Position numbers and translations under genes: made by a program. The notes beneath the pieces are model-generated. The model searched no databases and was not told the origin of the DNA. It saw only the letters and a list, made by a program, of their open reading frames with translations. Source: Comamonadaceae bacterium (GTDB lineage Bacteria > Pseudomonadota > Gammaproteobacteria > Burkholderiales > Burkholderiaceae_C). Taken from it: a stretch of DNA of 18,598 nt. The stretch spans positions 1 to 18,598 of the forward strand of contig CANCCE010000026.1 of assembly GCA_947374505.1 (NCBI GenBank), read 5' to 3'. The stretch's first letter is position 1. Each line of letters starts with the position of its first letter. This document shows positions 7,428 through 17,043 of this stretch, one piece after another.

Positions 7428-10400
7428 TGCTGGCCCGTTTGATTCAATTTTCTTTGGCGCAGCGCCTCTTTGTGCTGATGGCCACGTTGATGCTGGCCGC
7501 CGCCGGCTGGTATGCCTTGCGCGGCTTGCCTATCGACGCCTTTCCGGATGTCTCGAGCACGCAGGTCAAGGTCATCATGAAAGCGCCCGGCATGACGCCC
7601 GAAGAGGTCGAAAGCCGGATCTCAGTCCCCATCGAAGTGGACATGCTCGGCATTCCCAAAACCAAAATTTTGCGCTCCGTGACCAAGTATGGCTTGGTCG
7701 ACGTGACGATTGACTTCGAAGACGGCACCGACATTTATTGGGCACGCCAACAGGTGAGCGAACGGCTCGGTGGCTTGAGCGCCAGCCTGCCGGCCGGCAT
7801 TTCAGGCGGCATGGCCCCGGTGACGACCCCGCTCGGCGAAATGTACATGTTCACCGTCGAGGCTGACGCGATGTCACTCGCTGAGCGCCGCAGCCTGCTC
7901 GACTGGGTCATCCGGCCGGCACTGCGCACCGTCCCGGGCGTGGCCGATGTGAATGCGCTAGGCGGTGTGGTTCGAGCTTACGAAATTGTCCCCGACCCGG
8001 TCCGCATGGCGGCCAGTGGCGTGACCATCTCGCAACTCAAAGACGCCGTCGAAACCAACAACCGCAATGACGGCGCCGGCAGACTCCGTGAGGGAGACGA
8101 GGTGCTGCTGGTGCGCACGGAAGGCAGCGTCAACAGCCTGGAGGATTTACGCGCCATCGTGGTCACCATGAACGCTGGCTCACCGGTTCGTTTGGGTAAC
8201 TTGGCCGACGTCAGCATCGGCACGGTCACGCGCAACGGCGTCGTGACACAAAGCGGGCGTGGTGAGGCGGTGCAAGGACTGGTGCTGGGACTGGCCGGGG
8301 CCAACGCTCAAAATGTGGTCGTGGGCGTGCGCAAGAAATTGGCAGAACTCCAGAGCAGCTTGCCAGCCGGGGTGGTGATCAAGACCTTTTATGACCGCGC
8401 CTCGTTGGTCACCAAGGCCGTGAATGCAGTGTCCTCGGCGCTGCTCGAAGCGACGGTGCTGGTGATCATTTTGCTGGGCTTGTTTTTGGGCAATATTCGC
8501 GCCGCGCTCACGGTCGCCTTGGTACTGCCCTTGGCGGCGCTCATCACCTTCATTCTGATGAGCGCCTTCGGCATGTCGGCCAACCTGATGAGCCTCGGCG
8601 GTCTGGCGATTGCCATTGGCATGCTGGTGGATGCGGCCATCGTGGTGGTTGAAAACATTGTGCAGCGACTGGCCACCGACCCGGCCGCCAGCAAACTGCC
8701 GCGACTGCACATCATCTACCGCGCCGTGCGTGAAGTGGCGGTGCCGGTGACCGCGGGGATTTTGATCATCATCACTGTGTTTTTGCCGCTGCTGACCTTG
8801 CAAGGGCTTGAAGGCAAATATTTTGTGCCGGTCGCCCTGACCATTGTTTTTGCGCTGGCCGGTTCATTGCTTTTGTCGCTGACCGTCATTCCGGTACTGG
8901 CGTCTTATTTGCTGCGTGAAGTGAGGCATGAAGATCCGTGGTTGCCGCGTAAGCTCTTGACGCTGTATGAGCCGGCGCTTGCCTGGGCGATGCGACGGCA
9001 GCGCGTGGTCGCTGCGGCCGCATTGGCCATGCTGCTGGCGGCCGGGGTGATTTATACCCAGGTCGGCAAGACCTTCATGCCAACGATGGACGAGGGTGAC
9101 TTGATCGTCGGCATTGAAAAACTACCCTCCATCAGCCTGGAACAAAGCGCTGCGTTGGATCTTAAGATTCAACAAGCCATCATGCAGGCCATTCCGGAAG
9201 TACATGGCATCGTGGCACGCGCCGGGTCCGACGAAATCGGGCTAGACCCGATGGGGTTGAACCAGACTGACACCTACTTGCTGCTCAAGCCGCAGGGCGA
9301 GTGGCGCATGAAAACCAAAGAAGCGCTGATGGATGAAGTCCGCAAGGTACTCAACCCCATGCCGGGCATTGTTTACAGCTTCACGCAACCGATCGAGATG
9401 CGGGTCTCTGAAATGATCATCGGCGTGCGCGGTGACTTGGCCGTCAAAATCTTCGGCCCCGACTTGGGCAAGCTCAATAGCTATGCCAGCCAGGTGGAAA
9501 CCTTGCTGAAGACCGTGGCTGGCAACCAGGACGTCTACACCGTCAAGAACGACGGTGTGCAATACCTGAAGGTGACCGTGGATCGCTTGCAAGCGGGTCG
9601 ACTGGGCTTGAGCGTCGAGGAAATTCAGGACGCCCTGCGCATGCAAATTGAAGGTCAACGGGCCGGCGTGGTGATTGAAGGCAATCGCCGCACGCCGATT
9701 GTCTTGCGCGGGGCGGAGAGCCTGCGCCTGTCGCCAGCTGATTTTTCGGCCATGCGCATCACCAGCAAAAATGGCAACACCGTGGCCTTGTCCAGTGTCG
9801 CCCAACTTGATCGCGCGGCTGGCCCGGTCAAGATTGACCGGGAAATGGGCAGCCGTTACAGCGTGGTCGTGGCCAATGTGGCGAATCGCGACTTGGTCGG
9901 TTTTGTTGAAGAATCAAAGGCGCTGGTGTCTCAAAAAGTCCCGCTCGAGACGGGCTACCGCATCAGTTGGGGCGGCCAGTTCGAAAACCAGCAACGCGCC
10001 GCGGCACGCCTCACCGTGGTGGTGCCGGTCGCCCTTGGCTTGATTTTCGTGCTGCTGTTTTCAACCTTCCGTTCGGTTCGCCAGGCGCTGCTGATTTTGA
10101 GCATCATCCCGTTTGCGCTGGTCGGTGGCATCGTCTCGTTATGGATCACCGGCGAATACCTCTCAGTGCCGGCATCGGTCGGCTTCATTGCGCTGCTGGG
10201 CATCACCGTCCTCAATGGTGTGGTTCTGGTGAGCTATTTCAACCAGTTGAAAAGCGAGGGCCTGGCCATGATGGACGTCGTGTTGCAGGGTGCCAAGCGC
10301 CGGCTAAGGCCTGTCATGATGACCGCCTCCATCACCGCTTTTGGTTTGATACCGCTGCTTTTTGCCACCGGGCCGGGTTCTGAGATTCAACGTCCTCTGG

Positions 10401-10510
10401 CCATCGTGGTGATTGGTGGATTGATCACGGCCACCGCATTGACCTTGATGCTGTTACCGATTTTGTATTTGCGCTTTGCCTTTGCGACACGAAAGAATTC
10501 CAATGTCTGA
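7427..10510 (+). CDS. Heavy-metal-type RND efflux pump (CusA/CzcA family)
   Basis: A 1027-residue inner-membrane RND permease, full length. The heavy-metal RND signature is clear: RGLPIDAFPDVSSTQV (about 32-47), DFEDGTDIYWARQQVSERL (96-114) and GGVVRAYEIVPDP (179-191). Two sets of six membrane helices flank two large periplasmic loops. The proton-relay helix contains D402 and E409 (LVDAAIVVVEN). The preceding AIAIG matches CusA-like rather than CzcA-like sequences, which as I recall have DFG here. In the pore domain the three CusA copper-binding methionines appear not to be conserved, so the substrate cannot be named. The start is ATG 7427, overlapping the adaptor stop as TGATG; a GTG one codon earlier is possible. 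Assembles with the adaptor and TolC-like proteins encoded beside it. Confidence 0.93.
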   Translation: MLARLIQFSLAQRLFVLMATLMLAAAGWYALRGLPIDAFPDVSSTQVKVIMKAPGMTPEEVESRISVPIEVDMLGIPKTKILRSVTKYGLVDVTIDFEDGTDIYWARQQVSERLGGLSASLPAGISGGMAPVTTPLGEMYMFTVEADAMSLAERRSLLDWVIRPALRTVPGVADVNALGGVVRAYEIVPDPVRMAASGVTISQLKDAVETNNRNDGAGRLREGDEVLLVRTEGSVNSLEDLRAIVVTMNAGSPVRLGNLADVSIGTVTRNGVVTQSGRGEAVQGLVLGLAGANAQNVVVGVRKKLAELQSSLPAGVVIKTFYDRASLVTKAVNAVSSALLEATVLVIILLGLFLGNIRAALTVALVLPLAALITFILMSAFGMSANLMSLGGLAIAIGMLVDAAIVVVENIVQRLATDPAASKLPRLHIIYRAVREVAVPVTAGILIIITVFLPLLTLQGLEGKYFVPVALTIVFALAGSLLLSLTVIPVLASYLLREVRHEDPWLPRKLLTLYEPALAWAMRRQRVVAAAALAMLLAAGVIYTQVGKTFMPTMDEGDLIVGIEKLPSISLEQSAALDLKIQQAIMQAIPEVHGIVARAGSDEIGLDPMGLNQTDTYLLLKPQGEWRMKTKEALMDEVRKVLNPMPGIVYSFTQPIEMRVSEMIIGVRGDLAVKIFGPDLGKLNSYASQVETLLKTVAGNQDVYTVKNDGVQYLKVTVDRLQAGRLGLSVEEIQDALRMQIEGQRAGVVIEGNRRTPIVLRGAESLRLSPADFSAMRITSKNGNTVALSSVAQLDRAAGPVKIDREMGSRYSVVVANVANRDLVGFVEESKALVSQKVPLETGYRISWGGQFENQQRAAARLTVVVPVALGLIFVLLFSTFRSVRQALLILSIIPFALVGGIVSLWITGEYLSVPASVGFIALLGITVLNGVVLVSYFNQLKSEGLAMMDVVLQGAKRRLRPVMMTASITAFGLIPLLFATGPGSEIQRPLAIVVIGGLITATALTLMLLPILYLRFAFATRKNSNV

Positions 10511-10805
10511 CCTGTGCCTGACCCTGTTGTGTCCGCCGGCTGTCGAAGAAAAACTGCTCGACCTGCTCCTCCTCTCGCCGCATGTCAGCGTCTTCACCAG
10601 CGCTCCCACCGCCGCCCATGGTTTGGCTTCCAACGGCCTCAGCCAGAGCGAGCAAGTTTTAGGCCGCAGTTTTACAACGCAGGTGCAAGTGATCATTTCA
10701 AGCGTCGATAAGCCCGCACTGCTGGAGGCCATCCAAACTCAGTTGGCAGGGGCGGGTTTGCGCTATTGGATCACCCAGGTTGTCGACGCGGGAGACATCG
10801 CATGA
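10503..10805 (+). CDS. DUF3240 family small protein of RND efflux operons
   Basis: A 100-residue soluble protein without signal peptide or membrane helix, so probably cytoplasmic. It matches my recollection of DUF3240, a small family found beside CusA/CzcA-type pumps and probably of ferredoxin-like, PII-related fold. The alternating pattern supports such a fold: strand LCLTLLCPP, helix AVEEKLLDLLLLS, strand HVSVFTSAP, strand TTQVQVIISS, helix ALLEAIQTQL and strand LRYWITQVVD. Potential metal or redox residues are C5, C10, H27 and H39. The ATG at 10503 lies inside the pump gene and overlaps it by eight bases (ATGTCTGA); its own stop overlaps the next gene as ATGA. By analogy with PII/CutA proteins it may sense a ligand and modulate the pump, but that is a guess. 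Confidence 0.8.
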   Translation: MSDLCLTLLCPPAVEEKLLDLLLLSPHVSVFTSAPTAAHGLASNGLSQSEQVLGRSFTTQVQVIISSVDKPALLEAIQTQLAGAGLRYWITQVVDAGDIA

Positions 10806-12049
10806 TGGCTCGATGGCGCTGGATCTGTGTCGTCAGCGTGGTCACTGTCGCGAGTTCTGCCTTCGCCTTACAGGCCCCGACAGTCACCGGGTTGTTACCC
10901 ACCGAATTGGCTCGCCCGCTGCTTGAGCAAGACCCGCGCGTCGCGGCCGCCCGAGCCGGATTGGCGGTTGCCCGCGAAGAGTCCAACATCCTTGAGATGT
11001 CACCCTACGAATGGACGGCCAAAGCAATTGGACAGAGGCGCTCACTGGACAACGGCGCGCAATACCGCGAATGGAATATTGCCGTTGAGCGTGCCATCCG
11101 GCTACCCGCCAAGGGTGCCGCAGACCGTGATATCGGCAAGGGCACCTTGGAAGAGGCGGAGGCACGCTATGGGGAGGCGATGCATGAGTCCGCCAAAGAG
11201 CTGATCTCGCTCTGGATCGATTGGCTTGCATCGGAACGAGGACTTGAACTGGCGACGACTAATTTTCAAGCTGTGCAAGAGAACTTGTTAGCCGTCGACA
11301 AGCGTCGCCGAGCGGGTGACGCCTCCCGACTAGACCTCAACCTGGCCAGCGCTGAACTCGCTGAGCAAAAAAGGAACAACAATGACGCCAAGACCCAAGC
11401 CGCGACAGCTTGGGTACGGCTGTCAGTTCGATTTCCAGGCATCAAACCGTTACGCTTGGCGCTGCCCTCGCCTTTGTTGATCGCCGAAGACGTGACTCAG
11501 TGGCGCGACCGAATCCTGGGTGAAAGCGATGTGCTGAAACTTGCTCAGACGCAGCTGCGGATAGCGCAGGCGCTGGCAGATCGGGCACGCGCCAATCGCT
11601 TTGCTGATCCCACCTTGGGTGTTTTCAGTGCTTCGGAGGTTGGTGGTCGTGAACGGCTAACGGGACTGAGCATCAGCATTCCTTTGGTTGGCGGCTTGCG
11701 CGATTCAAGAACCGCTAAAGCCCTCGCCGCGGTTGAAGTGGCACGTCAATCGGTTGAAATCGCCCAGCGTGATTTGGAAACTGAGATTGCGACCGCCATG
11801 GCGACCGCCCGCGGCTTGTATGACAGCCTTCAAATGGCCAACGAGGGGGCTCGCGCCATGCAAGAAAATGCGAAACTGGTGCAGCGCGCTTATGCGCTGG
11901 GCGAAGGGGACCTGCAGTCCATGTTATTGGCACGGCGTCTAGCCACAGCATCAGAAAACAGCGCCTTGCAAGCGCAGGTTGGTGCATTGAAAGCTTTTTA
12001 CGGACTGCTCACAGACGCCCACTTCATCTGGGATCTGGAGCACGATTAA
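10802..12049 (+). CDS. TolC-family outer membrane factor of the RND efflux system
   Basis: A 415-residue outer membrane efflux protein. The signal peptide is clear (a basic start, then hydrophobic core ending ASSAFA near residue 23). Two outer-membrane-efflux repeats follow, both rich in long amphipathic Ala/Glu/Arg helices. The first includes EEAEARYGEAMHESAKEL and GDASRLDLNLASAELAEQ, and the second ALADRARANRFADPTLGVF and GLSISIPLVGGLRDS, the usual strand-helix boundary of this family. It would form the trimeric channel that docks with the adaptor. The ATG at 10802 overlaps the DUF3240 stop as ATGA and gives a proper signal peptide; the longer frame from 10766 has no advantage. Last gene of the operon, ending nine bases from the convergent acyl-CoA ligase; no terminator hairpin is visible between them. 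Confidence 0.9.
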   Translation: MMARWRWICVVSVVTVASSAFALQAPTVTGLLPTELARPLLEQDPRVAAARAGLAVAREESNILEMSPYEWTAKAIGQRRSLDNGAQYREWNIAVERAIRLPAKGAADRDIGKGTLEEAEARYGEAMHESAKELISLWIDWLASERGLELATTNFQAVQENLLAVDKRRRAGDASRLDLNLASAELAEQKRNNNDAKTQAATAWVRLSVRFPGIKPLRLALPSPLLIAEDVTQWRDRILGESDVLKLAQTQLRIAQALADRARANRFADPTLGVFSASEVGGRERLTGLSISIPLVGGLRDSRTAKALAAVEVARQSVEIAQRDLETEIATAMATARGLYDSLQMANEGARAMQENAKLVQRAYALGEGDLQSMLLARRLATASENSALQAQVGALKAFYGLLTDAHFIWDLEHD

Positions 12050-12058
12050 CCTGACACC

Positions 12059-13684
<1,626 letters not shown>

Positions 13685-13702
13685 CTTGTGTCTCCATTCA
13701 TA

Positions 13703-13712
13703 GGTTCGTTCT
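13703..13712 (-). promoter_or_regulatory. GAACGA element upstream of the acyl-CoA ligase, similar to one upstream of fadB
   Basis: Read in gene direction, AGAACGAACC lies 19-28 bases before the ligase ATG. AGAACGACCG lies 37-46 bases before fadB in the same orientation. Eight of ten bases agree position by position. This may be a half-site of a shared lipid-responsive regulator, or chance. Confidence 0.22.
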
Positions 13713-13820
13713 GGTCTTTTACCTTTGTACCACTGACATCATCTCGCAGCTGAGAAGTCCGCCCATGCGGGATTGCCCGCGCTCAAAGTGGTTTTTTATC
13801 AAGTCAGAGACAATCTCAGC

Positions 13821-15302
13821 ATGACTTTGCAAATGCCTTCGACCACACCGCAGATCTGGCGAAATCGCTTCGCCAGATTAGGCAGCGATTTCTCGACGCC
13901 ACAACCCGTGCGACCACTCAATGCGCCTTACTGGGTCAGCCGCAACGCAGCCCTGACACGCGAATTAGGCTTGGATGCTTCTTGGCTGGCCTCTCAAGAA
14001 GCCCTCGAAACTTTCGCCGGCAACCGCGTCTTGCCGGGCACTGAGCCGCTGGCCAGCGTTTACAGCGGCCATCAGTTTGGACAATGGGCGGGGCAGCTGG
14101 GTGACGGTCGGACCACGCTGCTGGGGGAATTGCAAACGCCGCAAGGTGGCATGGAACTGCAGCTCAAAGGCGCAGGCCTGACGCCCTACTCACGTGGCGG
14201 CGATGGCCGTGCGGTGCTGCGCAGCTCGATCCGTGAATACCTGTGCTCAGAAGCCATGCACGGCCTCGGCATTCCGACCACCCGCGCCCTGTGCATCACC
14301 GGCTCCGACGACCGGGTGCGCCGCGAAGAAATTGAAACTGCTGCCGTGGTGGCCCGGACCTCGCCGAGTTTCATCCGCTTCGGACATTTCGAACATTTCA
14401 GCCACAGCAATCAACACGCCCAGCTCACAACATTGGCGGACTTTGTCATCGAGCAGCATTACCCCGCCTGCCGCGATGCAGCCCAGCCCTATGCCGCGCT
14501 GCTGCAAGCTGTCAGCGAGCGCACGGCTGAGCTGATGGCCGCCTGGCAAGCCGTGGGCTTTTGCCATGGCGTGATGAACACCGACAACATGAGCATCCTC
14601 GGGCTGACGATTGACTACGGCCCATTTCAGTTTTTAGACACCTTCGACCCCGGCCATATTTGCAACCACTCGGACAACCAAGGCCGCTACGCTTACAACA
14701 AGCAACCCAACGTCGCCTACTGGAATCTCTTTTGTTTGGGGCAGGCGCTATTGCCTTTGATTGACAACCAAGAGCACGCCTTGGCGGCGCTGGAGTCGTA
14801 CAAAAGAGTCTTCCCAAAGGCCTTAGAAAATCGCCTGCGCGCCAAGCTCGGTTTGGCTGATGATGCCGCGCAAAACGACGACAAAGCCTTGATCGAAACC
14901 ACCCTGAAATTACTGGCAGCGCAGCAGATCGACCACACCATCTTTTGGCGCCGGCTGTGCGATTTTTCAACACCTGCCGGGCACGAGTCAGTGCGCGACC
15001 TGTTTCTGGATCGCGCGGCTTTTGAGGCTTGGGCGTCACCCTACGCAGCTCGTCTTGCCCAGCAAGATCTTCGTGCCAGTACCGCACTGATGCGCCGCAG
15101 CAACCCCAAGTTCGTCTTGCGCAACCACTTGGGCGAGCAGGCCATTCGCGCCGCGGGCGTTCAAGACTATTCAGAAGTTGAGACACTGTTACATGTGCTG
15201 CAAACCCCATTTGACGAGCATGAAGAGATCGACGGCCATCAAGCGCTGGCTGATTTCCCACCCGACTGGGCCGCGGGTATTGAAATCAGCTGCAGTTCGT
15301 AA
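13821..15302 (+). CDS. selO: SelO-type pseudokinase, protein adenylyltransferase (YdiU)
   Basis: A 493-residue SelO, which transfers AMP from ATP to Ser/Thr/Tyr of target proteins using a flipped kinase fold. Landmarks: YSGHQFGQWAGQLGDGR (81-97), the ATP-site lysine K116 in LQLKGAGLTPYSR, R137 region RSSIREYLCSEAM, catalytic D255 in HGVMNTDNMS and metal-binding D265 in TIDYGPFQFLD. The spacing matches the characterised Pseudomonas enzyme (K113, D252, D262) with a constant offset of three. C281 (HICNHSD) and the C-terminal CSS (C491) correspond to the cysteines that form a regulatory disulfide in E. coli SelO; animal SelO has selenocysteine at the C-terminal site. ATG 13821 gives the family length; ATG 13833 is an alternative, and neither has a strong ribosome site. 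msrB follows 24 bases later. Confidence 0.95.
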   Translation: MTLQMPSTTPQIWRNRFARLGSDFSTPQPVRPLNAPYWVSRNAALTRELGLDASWLASQEALETFAGNRVLPGTEPLASVYSGHQFGQWAGQLGDGRTTLLGELQTPQGGMELQLKGAGLTPYSRGGDGRAVLRSSIREYLCSEAMHGLGIPTTRALCITGSDDRVRREEIETAAVVARTSPSFIRFGHFEHFSHSNQHAQLTTLADFVIEQHYPACRDAAQPYAALLQAVSERTAELMAAWQAVGFCHGVMNTDNMSILGLTIDYGPFQFLDTFDPGHICNHSDNQGRYAYNKQPNVAYWNLFCLGQALLPLIDNQEHALAALESYKRVFPKALENRLRAKLGLADDAAQNDDKALIETTLKLLAAQQIDHTIFWRRLCDFSTPAGHESVRDLFLDRAAFEAWASPYAARLAQQDLRASTALMRRSNPKFVLRNHLGEQAIRAAGVQDYSEVETLLHVLQTPFDEHEEIDGHQALADFPPDWAAGIEISCSS

Positions 15303-15326
15303 AATCACTTTCAAAGAGGAACTCTC

Positions 15327-15737
15327 ATGACCTACAAAATTGAAAAAACAGAAGCCGAATGGAAGGCCCTGCTGGCCGAAAAAGGCGCAGAACCGGCTGC
15401 TTTTGACATCACCCGCCACGAATCAACTGAGCGGGCCTTCACCGGCAAATACGAAGGCAACAAGGCCGCTGGCACCTACGCCTGCATCTGCTGCGGCAAG
15501 CCCTTGTTTGACGCTGCCACCAAATACGAGTCGGGCTCCGGCTGGCCCAGCTACTTCGCACCTTTGGCCAATGATGCCGTTGAAACCAAAGTCGACCGCT
15601 CGCTGTTTGGTGAGCGTGTCGAGGCGCACTGCCCTGATTGCGGCTCACATCTTGGCCATGTGTTTGAAGATGGCCCGGCACCCACCGGATTGCGGTACTG
15701 CATGAACTCTGCGTCGCTGGACTTCAAGCCGAAGTGA
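15327..15737 (+). CDS. msrB: Peptide-methionine (R)-S-oxide reductase MsrB
   Basis: A 136-residue cytoplasmic MsrB, which reduces the R epimer of methionine sulfoxide in proteins. Zinc-binding pairs C53/C56 (CICC) and C102/C105 (CPDC) are present. The catalytic cysteine is C125 in the signature RYCMNSASL, and HLGHVFEDGP and SGWPSY are also typical. In E. coli MsrB the resolving cysteine lies in SGCGWPSF; here that position is serine (S71), so the recycling mechanism may use another thiol or external thioredoxin. AGAGGA before the ATG at 15327 is a good ribosome site. The 24-base gap after selO suggests cotranscription, putting two redox-linked functions together. About 90 bases separate it from the next gene. 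Confidence 0.96.
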   Translation: MTYKIEKTEAEWKALLAEKGAEPAAFDITRHESTERAFTGKYEGNKAAGTYACICCGKPLFDAATKYESGSGWPSYFAPLANDAVETKVDRSLFGERVEAHCPDCGSHLGHVFEDGPAPTGLRYCMNSASLDFKPK

Positions 15738-15788
15738 AGGACTCATTGGGCCTTGAAGACCTAGCCGCGGCACCGCCGACGTGCAAAA

Positions 15789-15816
15789 TTGACCGGTTGA
15801 CTCGTATGGGTATAAA
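15789..15816 (+). promoter_or_regulatory. Candidate sigma-70 promoter for the hydrolase-yciB-bolA genes
   Basis: TTGACC (15789-15794) and TATAAA (15811-15816) are separated by 16 bases, close to consensus. Transcription would start near 15822, only a few bases before the hydrolase ATG at 15829, so the message would be nearly leaderless. This agrees with the absence of a Shine-Dalgarno there. A second TTGACT at 15797 is too close to the -10 box to be the -35. Confidence 0.45.
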
Positions 15817-15828
15817 AGCAGCTGTCCT

Positions 15829-17043
15829 ATGAAAAATCACAGTCTGAGAATGGCAGTTGCTTTGGCTCTCTGTGCGGTGCATTTTTTTCTACATGCACAA
15901 ACAGCCAGCCCATCCATCGATACGGGTGCATTGGATATGCAGGAGGAAATTGTCCGAATCACGGTCACAGCGAAAGACTTTTTTGGCCGACAAGCGACAC
16001 GTCCGATTCCGATCACCATTTATCGCCCGGATGGCAATGGCCCCTATCCGTTCGTCGTCTTCAATCACGGACGGGCCCCTGGCGACAAACGCGCGTCACA
16101 AACTCGTTATCGTCCTGAGCACGCAGCCCGATATTTCGTGGCAAAAGGCTTTGTTGTGTTCGTTCCCATGCGGCTTGGGTACGGAGAAACGTATGGCGAC
16201 TTTGATCCCGAATACTCGGGGACTTGCAGGAGTTCATTCAGCATAGAGGCCATGTCTGTTGCCGCTTCTGACCAAATTATGGCCGTCACGGCGTATGCGC
16301 ATTCGCTGCCTTATGTTGACGCGACGCGCTGGCTCGTCGCTGGTCAATCAGTGGGCGGACTGGCTGCGGTGGCAACCGTGGGACGAAAACCCAAGGGACT
16401 GATGGGGGGCATCAACTTTTCAGGTGGCACGGGAGGCGATCCAGATCACAATCCAATGAACCCGTGTGCGCCACAACGGATGACTGACTATTGGGGGACG
16501 TTGGCCAGCCCGGGCGCGCCACCTATGCTGTGGCTGTATTGGCAGAACGACAAATACTGGGGGCCAAATCATCCCCAAACATGGCACAAAGCATGGGCGA
16601 CCGGCGGCGCCACCTCCGATTTCAAGTCCTTCCCACCCGCAGGTACGGACGGTCACTCAGGACTCAGTATCGACATGAACAGTTGGCTTCCAGTGGTGGA
16701 TGATTTCCTGAACAAACTCGGATTTTCTCAAGCCGCCATCGTCAGTCAACCGCCCGAGAGCACTTTTGCCGCGTTTTCAAATATTGACAACCTACCCACC
16801 AGCAATTCGGGAAAAGCCGCTTACGCCAAATTTTTGGCATCCCGGTTACCGCGAGCATTTGCCATTGGCGAACGCGGCGGATGGGGCTTTTCTGTCGGAG
16901 ACTATGCCATGGGAAAAGCAATAGGTCATTGCCAGCGCAGTGGCCAGAGGTGCAAACTTTATGCAGTCGGCAACGATGTCGTGTGGCAACCCCTTGTGTC
17001 GGATGGAAAGTCTAGGGAATCTCCCGCCATAATCACGCCATGA
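15829..17043 (+). CDS. Secreted alpha/beta hydrolase (dienelactone-hydrolase-like) with extra C-terminal domain
   Basis: A 404-residue exported serine hydrolase of unknown substrate. The signal peptide is about residues 1-23 (hydrophobic core to FFLHA). The fold is marked by PFVVFNHGRAPGD (oxyanion-hole region, about 74-86), the nucleophile elbow GQSVGG with S174, the likely acid D241 in WQNDKYWG and the likely H276 in GTDGHSG. After the catalytic domain a linker leads to a small C-terminal module (about 340-386) with RAFAIGERGGWGFSVG and two cysteines, C368 and C375, in CQRSGQRCKLYAVGNDVVW. It may bind cell-wall or another ligand, but this is unknown. No Shine-Dalgarno precedes ATG 15829; an in-frame ATG at 15850 is an alternative. 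The stop overlaps yciB as ATGA. Base use seems slightly more AT-rich than selO and msrB. Confidence 0.82.
   Translation: MKNHSLRMAVALALCAVHFFLHAQTASPSIDTGALDMQEEIVRITVTAKDFFGRQATRPIPITIYRPDGNGPYPFVVFNHGRAPGDKRASQTRYRPEHAARYFVAKGFVVFVPMRLGYGETYGDFDPEYSGTCRSSFSIEAMSVAASDQIMAVTAYAHSLPYVDATRWLVAGQSVGGLAAVATVGRKPKGLMGGINFSGGTGGDPDHNPMNPCAPQRMTDYWGTLASPGAPPMLWLYWQNDKYWGPNHPQTWHKAWATGGATSDFKSFPPAGTDGHSGLSIDMNSWLPVVDDFLNKLGFSQAAIVSQPPESTFAAFSNIDNLPTSNSGKAAYAKFLASRLPRAFAIGERGGWGFSVGDYAMGKAIGHCQRSGQRCKLYAVGNDVVWQPLVSDGKSRESPAIITP

Noticed and set aside
8180..8803. Minus-strand open frame (207 codons) opposite the RND pump
   Set aside because: Its low-complexity His/Gln/Arg-rich translation mirrors the pump's codons, and no ribosome site or family signature is present.
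13767..13780. GCGGG-ATTG-CCCGC hairpin upstream of selO as a terminator or attenuator
   Set aside because: The five-base stem is followed by its T-run only about eleven bases later, and it lies in a divergent intergenic region where a terminator is not expected.
14512..15261. Minus-strand open frame (249 codons) opposite selO
   Set aside because: It is entirely antisense to selO, Arg/Cys/Trp-rich, and without a domain I recognise.
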